A stretch of 64,000 nt of DNA, from contig JACQFZ010000042.1 in NCBI GenBank assembly GCA_016199745.1, positions 1 through 64,000 of the forward strand, read 5' to 3'. A program made the position numbers and the translations under genes. Below, in pieces: positions 38,874-52,692 of the stretch. This stretch comes from Gammaproteobacteria bacterium. Its GTDB lineage: Bacteria; Pseudomonadota; Gammaproteobacteria; Acidiferrobacterales; Sulfurifustaceae. How positions within the stretch are numbered: the first letter of the stretch is position 1; the number at the start of each line of letters is the position of its first letter. The notes beneath the pieces are model-generated. The model worked only from the letters and a program-made list of their open reading frames with translations, did not search any database and had not been told where the DNA came from.

Positions 38874-39030
38874 CCCTTTGAAAACCCTTACAGAATACTT
38901 TTCACTTTTTCCGTCTTATCTGGTCATCGCTACCGTCCGTGAGGATAGTTGCGATCCGGAGTGGCGCCTAGCTGATAAGGCGACAAAACCTGCACAGTAA
39001 ACGGGCTTAAAGAAGGGTCACTTTGCCCGC

Positions 39031-40011
39031 TCAAAAGCCGGCACGCATGTTGAGTAAGATGCTAATGTCCGGCGCGGTATAGACCCGTATATCTTCCGAA
39101 AAACCGAGATCCACCGTTACATCCTTAGACGCGGTCCAAGAGCCGCCAAAGATCAGCTGTACGGTCGATAGACCCAAGGGCCGCATTTCCGTGTCGTCGT
39201 AAAACGGGGTATGGGCATACAGCGCGGCTTTAAAGGTGACGGGCTCCCATACAGTCAAGCCAACACCGGTACCCAAAAAGGCGACAACCCGGCGCTGCAA
39301 CGACGACAAAACTTCACCGTCGCCAAGCCAAAGTAGGCCGCCGTTCGCATGGCCGCTCCAACGGCCGGTGCAGACGCCGCAGCCAGCGGCGAACCAGATG
39401 GCCGCATCAGCGGCGCCGCTGCCGAGCAACTTGTCGGCATTGCCGGTGGGTAGCTTGAGGCTAGTATGCAGCGCGACATCGACACTGCCGCCACTGGCTA
39501 GCGCCCAGGCGCCGGTTAAGCGCACATCGCCGACGCCGTCGGTTGCGTTGCGGAAATTCAGCAGGTCGACGCCGTCACGACGATAGCTGTAGATCAGTTG
39601 ATTGTCCTCGACCTGGGGGCGCCCACCTTGCTTTTGGTTGAAGGTGTCATGCCACGACTCGATGAAGCTATCGAGCGAGCCGCCGCTGTGCGATAAGTGC
39701 GGAATCTCGATGCCGAATTCGCCATAGGCGGTACCAATGGAAAAGTTGACGTTCGTGCGATGGGTCTCACCGTCGATAATGAGTTGTTCGTTACCACGTT
39801 GCTCGTGCACGAAATAGTTGGCGACCTCGTAGCCAACGCCGGCGGTGCGCTTGTCGCGGGCTAAGACACGCGCGGCGCCGAGCGCGGGTAAGCCGAAAAT
39901 TTGCGCGAACGGTGTTTGGTTGTACATCGGCAGCGGATCGGTGTCGCGCGCGTGCGCGGCGATAGGTAGTGCCGTGGTAATAAGTAGGAAGAGTCGTATT
40001 AGTCGTCGCAT
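39031..40011 (-). CDS. DUF3187 family outer-membrane-like protein
   Basis: A 326-residue protein with a signal peptide (RRLIRLFLLITTALPIAAHA, cut near 21). Alternating hydrophobic beta-type segments fill the rest, and the protein ends in an aromatic residue (NMRAGF), as in beta-barrel outer-membrane proteins. PMYNQTPFAQIFGLPALGAA near the N-terminus and LKLPTGN in the middle fit the DUF3187 family, which has no established function. It is on the same strand as the gsp genes, 157 nt upstream of gspC, so a link to secretion is possible but unproven. Confidence 0.8.
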   Translation of the reverse strand: MRRLIRLFLLITTALPIAAHARDTDPLPMYNQTPFAQIFGLPALGAARVLARDKRTAGVGYEVANYFVHEQRGNEQLIIDGETHRTNVNFSIGTAYGEFGIEIPHLSHSGGSLDSFIESWHDTFNQKQGGRPQVEDNQLIYSYRRDGVDLLNFRNATDGVGDVRLTGAWALASGGSVDVALHTSLKLPTGNADKLLGSGAADAAIWFAAGCGVCTGRWSGHANGGLLWLGDGEVLSSLQRRVVAFLGTGVGLTVWEPVTFKAALYAHTPFYDDTEMRPLGLSTVQLIFGGSWTASKDVTVDLGFSEDIRVYTAPDISILLNMRAGF

Positions 40012-40118
40012 TTATTTTTACTCGCAACCTCGCCAGTATAGAGTGCGGCGATGTGCGGTGCCGACCGGTAGACGATTTTGCATTGCGGACCACAACGCTT
40101 TTGGGGTGAAATAGCCAA

Positions 40119-43100
40119 GTGACCTCACCGTTTGTTCATTTGCGTGTTCATTCCGAGTTTTCCTTAGCCGACGGCATTGTCCGCACACCGGATCTTGCTG
40201 CTGCCGCGGCTACGGCAGGCATGCCTGCGGTCGCGCTGACCGATCTCGCCAATGTTTTCGGTGCCGCCAAGTTTTATCAAGACGCGGTCGCCGCCGGCGT
40301 AAAGCCGATCATCGGCGCCGATCTTTGGCTCACGCATACCGATCCGCACAAGCCGCATCGGCTGACCTTGCTGTGCCAGAACCTCGACGGCTATCGCAAC
40401 TTATCCCGATTAATCACCCGCAGCTACCGCGAAGGCCAACAAACCGGCCGCGCCTGCGTCGCCCGCGAATGGCTGGACGATGCGACCGACGGATTGATCG
40501 CGCTCTCCGGCGCGCACGAGGGCGAACTCGGCATTGCCTTGCTCGGCGCGAATCGCGCTACCGTCGGTGACTTGGCGGTCGCGTATCAGCGCTGGTTCCC
40601 GAATCGTTTTTACATTGAGCTGCAGCGTACCGCACAGTCGCGCCAAGAAGAATACAACCACGCCGCCGTTGCCTTCGCCGCTGACGCCGGATTGCCGGTG
40701 GTGGCGACCAATCCAGTGATGTTTCTGAAGCGTGAAGAGTTCGAGGCGCACGAAGTCCGTGTCTGCATTCAAGAGGGGCGGGTGCTGTCGGACAGCCGCC
40801 GGCCGCGGCGGTTTACGCCCAATCAATATTTCAAATCGGCGGCGGAAATGCAGCAGTTGTTCGCCGATGTGCCGGAAGCGCTGGCGAACACCGTCGAAAT
40901 CGCCCGCCGCTGCAACTACCGCCTGGAGTTCGGTAAGTATTACCTGCCGAAGTTCGAAGCCGCCGGCAGCAGCGGCGGTGAAGACGTCAACGATGTGTTG
41001 CGCCGCAATAGTTATGAAGGGTTGGCGCAGCGCATGGCGAGCATGGCCGACGCCGAACGCGCGGCGAAATTATCGAGCTATCAAGAACGGCTAGATCTCG
41101 AGATCGGCGTGATCGCGAAAATGGGCTTCGCCGGTTACTTCTTGATCGTCGCCGACTTTATTCAATGGGCGAAAAGTAACGGCATTCCCGTCGGTCCCGG
41201 CCGCGGTTCCGGCGCCGGCTCGTTGGTGGCGTACGCCATCGGCATCACCGAGCTTGATCCGATCCAGTACGAGCTGCTGTTCGAGCGCTTCCTGAATCCG
41301 GAACGCGTGTCGTTGCCGGACTTCGACATCGACTTCTGCGTGGAGCGGCGCGACGAGGTGATCGAGTACGTCAAACAACGCTACGGCGCCGATAAAGTCG
41401 CGCAAATTATTACCCACGGCACGATGGCGGCGCGCGCGGTTGTACGCGACGTCGGCCGCGTGCTCAGCCAGTCGTATGGATTCTGCGACAAGTTGGCGAA
41501 ACTGATTCCGTTCGAGATCGGCATGACGCTCGATCGTGCGCTCGAAGTCGAGCCGCTGCTAAAAGAGCGTTACGACAAAGAAGAAGACGTGCAGTCGCTG
41601 CTCGACACCGCGCGCATGCTCGAAGGCCTCGCGCGTAACGCCGGCAAGCATGCCGGTGGTGTCGTTATCGCGCCGAGCCCGCTGACCGATTTCATGCCGC
41701 TCTACTGTGAGCAGGGTGGACACGAAGCGGTCACGCAGTTCGACATGGAAGACCTCGAGAAGCTCGGGCTGGTGAAGTTCGACTTTTTGGGCTTGCGCAC
41801 GCTGACGATCATCGATAAAGCGGTAAAGCTGATCAACCGCGAGCGCGCCAAGATTGGCGAGGCGCCGGTCGTAATAGATCAGTTGCCGATTGATGATCCG
41901 GCGACCTACGCGTTGTTGAAGTCGTGTAAGACGACGGCGACGTTCCAGCTCGAATCGCGCGGCATGAAGGACCTGATCAACCGGCTGAAGCCGGATCAGT
42001 TCGAAGAGATCGTGGCGTTGGTGGCGCTGTTCCGCCCCGGTCCGTTGCAGTCGGGTATGGTCGACGATTACATCAATCGCAAGCACAAGCGTGTCGCTGT
42101 CAAATATCCGCACCCGAGTCTCGAGCCGATCCTGAAGCCGACCTACGGTGTCATTCTGTATCAAGAACAGGTAATGCAGATCGCGCAGGTGCTGTCGGGC
42201 TACTCGCTTGGCGGCGCCGACCTGTTGCGGCGCGCCATGGGCAAGAAGAAGCCGGAAGAGATGGCGATGCAGCGCGAGAGCTTCGTCGACGGCGCCCGTG
42301 ATCGCGGCGTCGATCCGAAGCTCGCCGCCGAAATTTTCGATTTGATCGAGAAGTTCGCCGGCTACGGTTTCAACCGCTCGCACTCGGCGGCGTATGCGTT
42401 GATCGCCTATCAAACGGCGTGGCTCAAGGCGCATTACCCGGCGGCATTCATGGCGGCGGTGTTGTCGTCCGATATGGACAAGACCGACAAAGTTGTGACC
42501 ATGACGGCCGAGTGCCGCGACATGAAGTTGAAGGTGTTGCCGCCCGATATCAATCGCTGCGAATTCGAGTTCGTGCCGATCGACGACAAGACCGTGCTCT
42601 ACGGCCTTGGGGCGATCAAAGGTCTTGGTGAATCGGCCATCGATTCGATCCTGCACGTGCGCAATAGCAACGGTCCGTTCCGCGATCTATTCGATTTTTG
42701 TCAGCGCATCGACTCGCGCAAGGTGAATCGGCGTGTGCTCGAATCGCTGATCAATGCCGGCGCGCTCGACGGCCTTGGTACCCACCGCGCCGCGTTAATA
42801 GCGTCGTTGACCAAGGCGTTGGCCGAAGCCGACCAACACGGCCGTAATCGCGAGGCCGGGCAGGTCGACATTTTCGGCGGCGATGCGCCGCCGCTTGAAT
42901 CGCCGACCTATGAGGTCGTGCCGGAATGGACCGAAGAGCAGCGCCTCGACGGCGAGAAGGAAACGCTCGGGCTGTACTTGACCGGCCACCCGATCGCCCG
43001 CTACAGCGACGAGCTGAAACACTTCACCAGCGCCACCATCGCCGAGCTCAAACCGACCGCGGACCGGGCGGTGGTCGTCGCCGGCCTGGTCGTCGCCATG

Positions 43101-43571
43101 CGTGCCATGCAAACGAAGCGCGGCGACCGTATGGCCTTTATTACCCTGGACGATCGCACAGGGCGCCTGGAGCTGGCGGTTTTCTCCGAGCTATTCGAGC
43201 GGTATCGTGCGTTGCTGGTCAAGGACACGCTGTTGGTGGTTGAGGGGCATGTCTCGGTCGACGAGTACACCGGCGGATTCAAAATGTCCGCGGAGAAGAT
43301 CTATAATATCGACCAGGCGCGCGCCGCTTTTGGTTCTCGACTCGTTATCCACGTCGATGCCGCCAAGGCGGCAAATGGTTTTATGGATGAGCTGAAAGAA
43401 ATCCTCGCGCCGAGCCAGGGACCGTGTCCGGTGTGGTTACGCTATCGCAGTGACATTGCCGAAGCGGATATCGTTTTGGGCGAAGAGTGGAGGATCAATC
43501 CTAACGCTGCGGTACTCGAGCGACTGACTCGCTTAGCGGGTAATAACAACGTTCGTCTCGAGTACCGCTGA
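40119..43571 (+). CDS. dnaE: DNA polymerase III subunit alpha
   Basis: Replicative polymerase, 1150 residues (E. coli 1160). The PHP domain opens with [15 protein letters not shown]. The family C palm carries [18 protein letters not shown] and LPDFDIDFC (about 403-411), which hold the catalytic aspartates. [23 protein letters not shown] lies in the fingers region, and an OB domain near 985-1060 is followed by the C-terminal tau-binding part. The start is GTG 40119. It heads the conserved dnaE-accA block, but lpxB-rnhB does not lie directly upstream as in many relatives; a divergently oriented DUF3187 gene does. Confidence 0.97.
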   Translation: MTSPFVHLRVHSEFSLADGIVRTPDLAAAAATAGMPAVALTDLANVFGAAKFYQDAVAAGVKPIIGADLWLTHTDPHKPHRLTLLCQNLDGYRNLSRLITRSYREGQQTGRACVAREWLDDATDGLIALSGAHEGELGIALLGANRATVGDLAVAYQRWFPNRFYIELQRTAQSRQEEYNHAAVAFAADAGLPVVATNPVMFLKREEFEAHEVRVCIQEGRVLSDSRRPRRFTPNQYFKSAAEMQQLFADVPEALANTVEIARRCNYRLEFGKYYLPKFEAAGSSGGEDVNDVLRRNSYEGLAQRMASMADAERAAKLSSYQERLDLEIGVIAKMGFAGYFLIVADFIQWAKSNGIPVGPGRGSGAGSLVAYAIGITELDPIQYELLFERFLNPERVSLPDFDIDFCVERRDEVIEYVKQRYGADKVAQIITHGTMAARAVVRDVGRVLSQSYGFCDKLAKLIPFEIGMTLDRALEVEPLLKERYDKEEDVQSLLDTARMLEGLARNAGKHAGGVVIAPSPLTDFMPLYCEQGGHEAVTQFDMEDLEKLGLVKFDFLGLRTLTIIDKAVKLINRERAKIGEAPVVIDQLPIDDPATYALLKSCKTTATFQLESRGMKDLINRLKPDQFEEIVALVALFRPGPLQSGMVDDYINRKHKRVAVKYPHPSLEPILKPTYGVILYQEQVMQIAQVLSGYSLGGADLLRRAMGKKKPEEMAMQRESFVDGARDRGVDPKLAAEIFDLIEKFAGYGFNRSHSAAYALIAYQTAWLKAHYPAAFMAAVLSSDMDKTDKVVTMTAECRDMKLKVLPPDINRCEFEFVPIDDKTVLYGLGAIKGLGESAIDSILHVRNSNGPFRDLFDFCQRIDSRKVNRRVLESLINAGALDGLGTHRAALIASLTKALAEADQHGRNREAGQVDIFGGDAPPLESPTYEVVPEWTEEQRLDGEKETLGLYLTGHPIARYSDELKHFTSATIAELKPTADRAVVVAGLVVAMRAMQTKRGDRMAFITLDDRTGRLELAVFSELFERYRALLVKDTLLVVEGHVSVDEYTGGFKMSAEKIYNIDQARAAFGSRLVIHVDAAKAANGFMDELKEILAPSQGPCPVWLRYRSDIAEADIVLGEEWRINPNAAVLERLTRLAGNNNVRLEYR

Positions 43572-43657
43572 AGGTCGCCCGCTGGCGGCCGCGACAATGC
43601 GGGCTCCCAACCAACAATTTCAACGGCGCGTGCGCAGCACGGCGCCTGAGTCTGAGA

Positions 43658-44614
43658 ATGAACCATAATTATTTGGACTTTGAACAGTCCATCGCCGAAC
43701 TGGAAGCGAAGATCGAAGCGCTGTCTTCAAGCTCCGACGGCAAAGATTTGAATATCAGCGAGGAGGTTAAAAAGCTGCGGCAAAAAAGCCGACGGCTGAC
43801 CGAATCGATTTTTACCTCGTTGACGCCGTGGCAGATCTCGCAGCTCGCGCGTCATCCGCTTCGACCCTACACGCTCGATTACATCGGCCGTATGTTCACC
43901 GACTTCGAAGAGCTGCATGGCGACCGCGGCTACGCCGATGATCCGGCAATCGTCGGCGGTCTCGCCCGGCTCGAGGGCCGGCCGGTGGTCGTGATCGGTC
44001 ATCAGAAAGGCCGCGATACGCGCGAGAAGGTGCGGCGCAACTTCGGTATGCCGCGGCCCGAAGGTTATCGCAAGGCGTTGCGTCTGCTGCGCATGGCCGA
44101 GACGTTTCGGTTGCCGGTGATCACGTTCATCGACACGCCGGGCGCGTATCCGGGCGTCGGCGCCGAAGAGCGCGGACAGAGTGAAGCAATCGCGCGTAAC
44201 TTGTACGAGATGGCGCGGCTGGAGACACCGATTATTAGCGTCGTCATTGGCGAGGGCGGCTCCGGCGGCGCACTGGCGATCGGCGTCTGCGATCGATTGC
44301 TGATGTTGCAGTACGCGACTTACTCAGTGATCTCGCCGGAAGGTTGTGCATCGATTCTGTGGCGCGCGGCCGATAAGGCGACGTTGGCGGCCGAAGCGAT
44401 GGGCATTACCGCCGAGCGCTTGTCACAGCTCGGGCTAATCGACACGATCGTGCCGGAGCCGCTCGGCGGCGCGCATCGCGACATCGACGACATGACCCGC
44501 CGCTTGAAGACGACGTTGCACGACACGCTGCGCGATCTATCGACGATCGCGCCCGATCAGCTGCTTGATGGTCGCTACGCCAGGCTGATGCAGTATGGAG
44601 AATTCCAAGAATAG
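43658..44614 (+). CDS. accA: Acetyl-CoA carboxylase carboxyltransferase subunit alpha
   Basis: With AccD, moves the carboxyl from biotin to acetyl-CoA in the first step of fatty acid synthesis. The 318 residues start [19 protein letters not shown] (N-terminal helix), followed by the crotonase-like domain with [35 protein letters not shown] and the oxyanion region [13 protein letters not shown]. Length equals E. coli AccA (319). It lies 86 nt after dnaE and overlaps tilS by 20 nt. Confidence 0.97.
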   Translation: MNHNYLDFEQSIAELEAKIEALSSSSDGKDLNISEEVKKLRQKSRRLTESIFTSLTPWQISQLARHPLRPYTLDYIGRMFTDFEELHGDRGYADDPAIVGGLARLEGRPVVVIGHQKGRDTREKVRRNFGMPRPEGYRKALRLLRMAETFRLPVITFIDTPGAYPGVGAEERGQSEAIARNLYEMARLETPIISVVIGEGGSGGALAIGVCDRLLMLQYATYSVISPEGCASILWRAADKATLAAEAMGITAERLSQLGLIDTIVPEPLGGAHRDIDDMTRRLKTTLHDTLRDLSTIAPDQLLDGRYARLMQYGEFQE

Positions 44615-45968
44615 CGAGACACCGGTATCGAGTGAGCGCCGTTTTTCCATCGACGCGCTCGCGGCGGTGCTCACGGTCGATCTCGCGCTGACCCCCGATG
44701 TGCCTCTGTACGTCGCTTACAGCGGCGGCCTCGACTCGCATGTGTTGCTGCATGCGTTGGCGGCGTGGCGCGCACAGGCGCCGTGGCGTGTGCACGCGTT
44801 GCATGTCGATCATGGGTTGCAGCCGATGTCGATTGCGTGGGCGCGCCACTGTGCCGCTGTCTGCGCCGCGTTGGGTGTGCCGTATCAGTCGGATCGGGTA
44901 CAGGTGCAGCGCATCGACGAGCTCGGTCTGGAAGACGCTGCGCGCCGCGCTCGTTACACGGTGTTGGCCGATCGATTACCGGCGGGCGCTGTTTTGCTGA
45001 CGGCGCATCATCAAGACGATCAGGCCGAGACGGTGTTGTTGCAATTGTTGCGCGGTGCCGGTGTCCACGGGCTCGCCGCCATGCCGGTGAGTGTTGCGTT
45101 CGCCGGCGGTCGTTTGCTGCGACCACTACTTGGATTTCGGCGCGCGGCATTGGCCGAGTATGCCGCTGCTCATGGGCTACACTGGGTCGAAGATATGAGC
45201 AACGTCGATACCCGGTTCGCGCGTAATTTCGTGCGTCAGCGTTTGTCGCCGGTGTTGACCGAACGTTGGCCGCAGAGTGTCGAGCGTATCGCTCGGTCCG
45301 CGCGGTATCACGCTGAGGCGGCGGAGTTGCTCGACGAGTTGGCATGCGCCGATCTCGATCACGCCAGCGACAACGCCGGCGAGTTGAAAATTAGCGCTGT
45401 GCAATCGCTTTCCGCCGCGCGTCAGTCGAATTTGTTGCGGTATTGGATCCGCGCGCAACAACTGGACGTGCCGTCCGAGCCGGTGCTCCAACAAATTTTG
45501 CGACATGTGCGCCATTGTCCGGAAACGCGGCACGCCATCGTGTGTTGGCGCGGTGCCGAAGTGCGGCGTTATCGTGATCGTTTGGTATTGATGGCGCCGA
45601 CATCTGCGCCGCCGGCGGATTGGCAAGCGTTGTGGCAACCGAGTGAGCCGCTCGCCATTGCCGACACCGGTTGGTATTTACGTGCCCGGTCGACCGTCGG
45701 TGAGGGCCTGGCGCGCGCCTGCCTCGCCGGCAAGACCGTACGCGTGCAGTTGCGGCGCGGCGGCGAGCATTGTCAGTTGCGCGGCCACCGGCATGAGCTG
45801 CGGAAATTGTTGCAAGAAGCGGGTGTGCCGCCGTGGGAGCGGGCGCGGTTGCCGCTCATTTATCTTGGTGATGATCTCGCGGCTATCGGTGATCGCTGGA
45901 TATGCGAGCCGTTCAACGCGCGTGCTGGCGAGCCGGGATTCGCGTTAGTGCTTGAACAGATTGTCTGA
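44595..45968 (+). CDS. tilS: tRNA(Ile)-lysidine synthase
   Basis: Converts C34 of the minor tRNA-Ile to lysidine so that it reads AUA. The 457 residues have the N-type ATP-pyrophosphatase loop [17 protein letters not shown] (about 36-52), [20 protein letters not shown], and [18 protein letters not shown] in the catalytic domain. TilS substrate-binding and C-terminal domains follow ([20 protein letters not shown] near 395). The N-terminus carries about 20 extra residues compared with E. coli (432). It overlaps the accA end. Confidence 0.95.
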   Translation: MENSKNSETPVSSERRFSIDALAAVLTVDLALTPDVPLYVAYSGGLDSHVLLHALAAWRAQAPWRVHALHVDHGLQPMSIAWARHCAAVCAALGVPYQSDRVQVQRIDELGLEDAARRARYTVLADRLPAGAVLLTAHHQDDQAETVLLQLLRGAGVHGLAAMPVSVAFAGGRLLRPLLGFRRAALAEYAAAHGLHWVEDMSNVDTRFARNFVRQRLSPVLTERWPQSVERIARSARYHAEAAELLDELACADLDHASDNAGELKISAVQSLSAARQSNLLRYWIRAQQLDVPSEPVLQQILRHVRHCPETRHAIVCWRGAEVRRYRDRLVLMAPTSAPPADWQALWQPSEPLAIADTGWYLRARSTVGEGLARACLAGKTVRVQLRRGGEHCQLRGHRHELRKLLQEAGVPPWERARLPLIYLGDDLAAIGDRWICEPFNARAGEPGFALVLEQIV

Positions 45969-46042
45969 AATCGCTGTTGTTGCGTCTGAGAAACAAAGAA
46001 TGCCTTCAATTTCTGATTGTGTGCCCCAGTGCCATCTGGTAG

Positions 46043-49903
<3,861 letters not shown>

Positions 49904-49911
49904 TTCTGACC

Positions 49912-50223
49912 GTGCTTAGCGTGCGACCCCTGCGGCTGGTGATCGTGGTGCTGGCCGCACTGTTTGTCATGTTGCAGTACGCGCTGTGGTTTAGCGACGG
50001 CGGCGTGTTCGTGACCTGGAAGCTGCAACGCGAGATCGCCGCGCAGGTCCAGGAAAACGCGCGCTTGAACGATCGCAATCAGACCTTGGCAGCGGAAGTC
50101 GTCGATTTGAAGCAAGGTCTGGCGGCGATCGAAGAGCGGGCGCGTGCTGAGCTCGGCATGGTGAAGAAGGGCGAGACGTTCTATCAGGTGGTGGATCCGG
50201 CGGTTAGTCCGGATAAGAAGTGA
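49912..50223 (+). CDS. ftsB: Cell division protein FtsB
   Basis: Small bitopic inner-membrane divisome protein that forms a complex with FtsL and FtsQ. The 103 residues have one N-terminal membrane segment (about 5-26, RPLRLVIVVLAALFVMLQYAL), then a periplasmic coiled coil (about 38-75, with QENARLNDRNQTLAAEVVDL) and the ARAELGMVKKGETFYQ motif. The start is GTG 49912, 8 nt after eno, the usual gene pair. The stop codon is directly followed by the second repeat island. Confidence 0.95.
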   Translation: MLSVRPLRLVIVVLAALFVMLQYALWFSDGGVFVTWKLQREIAAQVQENARLNDRNQTLAAEVVDLKQGLAAIEERARAELGMVKKGETFYQVVDPAVSPDKK

Positions 50224-50257
50224 ATAGCAACCACAACAACAACCGCCCCCACCCTAA

Positions 50258-50283
50258 CCCTCCCCCGCAAAGGCGGGGGAGGG
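50258..50283. repeat. G/C-arm hairpin, island 2 left
   Basis: CCCTCCCCCGC pairs exactly with GCGGGGGAGGG around loop AAAG. It follows a CAACAACAACCGCC tract that starts right after the ftsB stop. Counterpart of 26700-26722. Confidence 0.7.
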
Positions 50284-50320
50284 AATAAAAAAGCAAAACC
50301 AAAAACCTGCCCGCCGTGAT

Positions 50321-50390
50321 GTCGGGTGGCAGCTTTGCTGTTCACGCTGTATTCGAATCCGCGTGGGCAAAAAAGCGTTGCCCACCCTAC
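50321..50390. repeat. Palindromic REP-like repeat, copy 3
   Basis: Begins GTCGGGTGGCAGC and ends GCGTTGCCCACCCTAC around ATTCGAATCCGC. The right half is nearly identical to copy 2 (26731-26802); the left arm has lost one G and diverged, so its hairpin is weaker. Confidence 0.75.
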
Positions 50391-50402
50391 AACAGCCACA
50401 TT

Positions 50403-50428
50403 CCCTCCCCCGCAACAGCGGGGGAGGG
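50403..50428. repeat. G/C-arm hairpin, island 2 right
   Basis: CCCTCCCCCGC pairs exactly with GCGGGGGAGGG around loop AACA. TTAGGGTGGGGGGTG and a GTTGTTGTTG tract follow, leading to element C, in the same order as in island 1. Confidence 0.7.
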
Positions 50429-50474
50429 TTAGGGTGGGGGGTGAGTGAAATGGGTAGTTGTTGTTGCAGTTGCG

Positions 50475-50749
50475 GTTAATCCCCGTGTCGCGCATTCCGA
50501 GCATCGGCGCTTTTGGCCTCGAGCGCGCAGGAAGCGCGCGTCTGGCTCAACCCAGGGATGGGTTGTGCCAGACATAGTTAGTGAGCCAAAAGTGAGAAGC
50601 GCAGGATGCTTTGCGCCACCCCGGGGGGTGCTTCTCTTTGGTGACTTTCTCTTGCACCAGCAAGAGAAAGTCACCCTGGGTTGCGGGGCGGAGCATCCCG
50701 CTGATTACATTTATTACATCGACAGACATCGCCCCAACGGGGCGATTCA
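50475..50749 (-). repeat. Large structured repeat, copy C
   Basis: Closest to copy B. Given on the plus strand: outer stem CTTTTGGC (50510-50517) with GCCAAAAG (50585-50592); H2 50523-50539 (GCGCGC, loop AGGAA, GCGCGC); H1 50540-50573 (GTCTGGC, T, CAACCCA, loop GGGA, TGGGTTG, T, GCCAGAC). Then come GCGCA/TGCGC-type pairing, a 16-bp stem 50640-50675 with loop ACCA, and a terminal TCGCCCC/GGGGCGA hairpin. It ends 1 nt before the ygfZ stop codon. No credible protein. Confidence 0.8.
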
Positions 50750-50750
50750 A

Positions 50751-51788
50751 TCACTGAACCGAATAAGGCAACGCCCGCAATTCCAATCGCGGCCCATCCG
50801 CTTGCCGCAGATGCAATTCCCCAGTTTGCACGCTGCTCAATTGAATCACCGCCAATAAATCGTAACCACCGTTCCCGCCGGGCTGCGCGCTGACCACCGT
50901 CCCAGCAGCCTGCCCGGGAAGATCAGGCGCATAAATCGGATCGCCCGGACGCGGCGCATCGGCGACGGCGACATGGGCCCGGAACATCCGCTCCTTCAAA
51001 CGCCCGCGATAGTGCACACGCGCAACGATCTCCTGACCCGGGTAGCAGCCCTTGGTAAAACTAACGCCGCCGATCAATTCGAGATTCACGGTTTGCGGAA
51101 CGAATGCCTCATTCGTTTCCGGCACCACGGTCGGTATGCCCGCCATAACGTCGTGCCAGGCCCATGCACCACGTCCTGCCGGCACAGCGCCTGCTTTCAA
51201 TTTCGCCCACAACGACGGCGCCTCTGCCGGCGAGCAAATGATTTCGAGACGCGGTTGAATACCCGGCAATCGCAGTACCACGAATGTTTCGCTGGCGACG
51301 CTGCTATCGATGTCGTCGGCAACCACGCCGGTCGCGTTCTTTACCACCGTTACGGCGTCGGCCCCAGCGACGCCGATACGTACGAACGATTGGTCCGCGT
51401 TCTCGATCTTAACTTTCGCGCGCAACACATAAATTCGCAGGCGCTTGATGATGTCGTCACGCAGCGTAGACGGAAACTGCAAGAGATAGTCATCAGCGAT
51501 TTGAAAGACGCGGAGTAGAACGAGCAGCCGCCCCTTTGGACTGCACCAGCCGGCAAGTTGGCTACGACCCGCGTCGACTAGAGCGACGTCGTTCGTGAGT
51601 TGCGCGTTGAGAAAATTTTTGGCGTCCGGTCCGCTGACGCGAATAAGCGAAAGATGCGACAAATCGACCAGCACGTTGCTGTCGATCGCTGCACGTCGTT
51701 CGTGATCGGCGTCGCCGAAGTCGCGCACACCGCCATCATCGAATATGGCACCATGCTCCCGCAGAAATTGGATCCAACTCTCGCTCAT
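50751..51788 (-). CDS. ygfZ: Folate-binding protein YgfZ (Fe-S cluster maintenance)
   Basis: Folate-dependent protein related to glycine cleavage T protein (GcvT fold) that supports synthesis or repair of certain Fe-S enzymes. The 345 residues carry the family signature KGCYPGQEIVARVHYRG (about 247-263), with the conserved Cys, and earlier LSLIRVSGPDAKNFLNAQLT. It is divergent from the sdh operon, whose SdhB is an Fe-S protein. Adjacency of ygfZ, sdhE and ygfX with sdh genes is a recurring theme. The stop codon abuts repeat element C. Confidence 0.93.
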   Translation of the reverse strand: MSESWIQFLREHGAIFDDGGVRDFGDADHERRAAIDSNVLVDLSHLSLIRVSGPDAKNFLNAQLTNDVALVDAGRSQLAGWCSPKGRLLVLLRVFQIADDYLLQFPSTLRDDIIKRLRIYVLRAKVKIENADQSFVRIGVAGADAVTVVKNATGVVADDIDSSVASETFVVLRLPGIQPRLEIICSPAEAPSLWAKLKAGAVPAGRGAWAWHDVMAGIPTVVPETNEAFVPQTVNLELIGGVSFTKGCYPGQEIVARVHYRGRLKERMFRAHVAVADAPRPGDPIYAPDLPGQAAGTVVSAQPGGNGGYDLLAVIQLSSVQTGELHLRQADGPRLELRALPYSVQ

Positions 51789-51806
51789 CTCAGTCGCTCC
51801 GGCGTC

Positions 51807-51834
51807 TTCACACCTAGTTGTTTTCCTCTATAAT
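51807..51834 (+). promoter_or_regulatory. Sigma-70 promoter for sdhCDAB
   Basis: TTCACA (51807-51812) and the perfect -10 TATAAT (51829-51834) are 16 nt apart, in the ygfZ-sdhC gap and about 128 nt before the sdhC ATG. The resulting leader is long. No regulator site was recognised in it. Confidence 0.65.
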
Positions 51835-51961
51835 ACTCAGCCCGCGCTTCTTGCGTTCGGGGTACGGGTGCGGGTCGGGGCAGACGCCGCCGCGTAGCGA
51901 TCGGAAAAAATTTCATGGATGGGATTTTTTCGGCTCTCAAACTACACACAACTATACATTC

Positions 51962-52339
51962 ATGCGGAAAAACGCGAAGCGTCCTGTTTATTTAAATTTA
52001 TTACAAATTCGGTTGCCGATCGGCGGCGTTGTGTCGATCATTCACCGAATTACCGGCGCTGTCATGGCGTTATTGATCCCCTTCGCGTTGTGCGCCTTAC
52101 AGGCGTCACTCGAAAGTCCCGAGCGCTTCGAACAGGTGCGAACGAGCTTGAGCGCGGGCATCGGCCGTGCGGCGATGTTGCTGATGTTGTGGGTGTTGAT
52201 CCAGCATCTTTACTCCGGCATTCGTCATCTGTTGATGGACGTCGATGTCGGCGTCGAATTGGCTCCCGCCAGGCGTAGCGCATGGTTGACGCTCGCTGCT
52301 TCCGTGACCACTGTTGTCCTGCTCGGAGTATTTCTGTGA
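51962..52339 (+). CDS. sdhC: Succinate dehydrogenase cytochrome b556 subunit
   Basis: Membrane anchor of complex II that binds heme b and quinone. The 125 residues start with the conserved RPVYLNLLQIRLPIGGVVSIIHRITG (quinone-site Ser and Arg region), followed by three membrane segments, with LYSGIRHLLMDVDVG carrying the heme-ligand His. The start is ATG 51962; a longer opening exists but lies outside the conserved part. No clear ribosome site precedes the ATG. It overlaps sdhD. Confidence 0.94.
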   Translation: MRKNAKRPVYLNLLQIRLPIGGVVSIIHRITGAVMALLIPFALCALQASLESPERFEQVRTSLSAGIGRAAMLLMLWVLIQHLYSGIRHLLMDVDVGVELAPARRSAWLTLAASVTTVVLLGVFL

Positions 52340-52692
52340 CTCGTTCGCGTCCGCTCGGAAGTGCGCACCGCGGCTTGACCGCATTCTTGGTGCAGCGCGT
52401 GACGTCGCTTTATCTCGGCGGTTTCACGATTTATCTGATCGTTTACCTGTTGCTGAATCCTATCAAGGACTACGCTGCCTGGACCGGTTATTTCTCCGCC
52501 GGCGCAGTGCGCTTGGCGTGGGCGATCTTTATCGTCAGCCTATTGGCGCATACTTGGGTCGGGCTGCGCAGCATCTACATGGATTATCTCAAGCTAACGT
52601 GGGTGCGTTTCACCGTTAGCTTGTTGACCGCGCTCGCGTTGATCGCGATGTCGTTGTGGGCCGCGCAGATTTTGATTCGAGGGGTGGTATGA
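52336..52692 (+). CDS. sdhD: Succinate dehydrogenase membrane anchor subunit D
   Basis: Second membrane anchor of complex II, 118 residues with three membrane segments. RGLTAFLVQRVTSLYLGGFT near the N-terminus and AHTWVGLRSIYMDYLK, with heme-ligand His and quinone-site Asp-Tyr, are typical. The start is GTG 52336, overlapping the sdhC stop (GTGA); a longer opening overlapping sdhC is discarded. The stop overlaps the sdhA start. Confidence 0.93.
   Translation: MTRSRPLGSAHRGLTAFLVQRVTSLYLGGFTIYLIVYLLLNPIKDYAAWTGYFSAGAVRLAWAIFIVSLLAHTWVGLRSIYMDYLKLTWVRFTVSLLTALALIAMSLWAAQILIRGVV

Noticed and set aside
38874-39030. Promoter for gspC
   Set aside because: TATACT and several weak -35-like boxes occur, but none with acceptable spacing, so I do not call one.
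41559-42656. 365-aa minus-strand open frame inside dnaE
   Set aside because: A shadow of a GC-rich gene in the antisense frame; DnaE itself is full length with all motifs.
43572-43657. Terminator between dnaE and accA
   Set aside because: Only an imperfect GC-rich hairpin around GTCGC/GCGAC without a T-run; accA is probably read through from dnaE.
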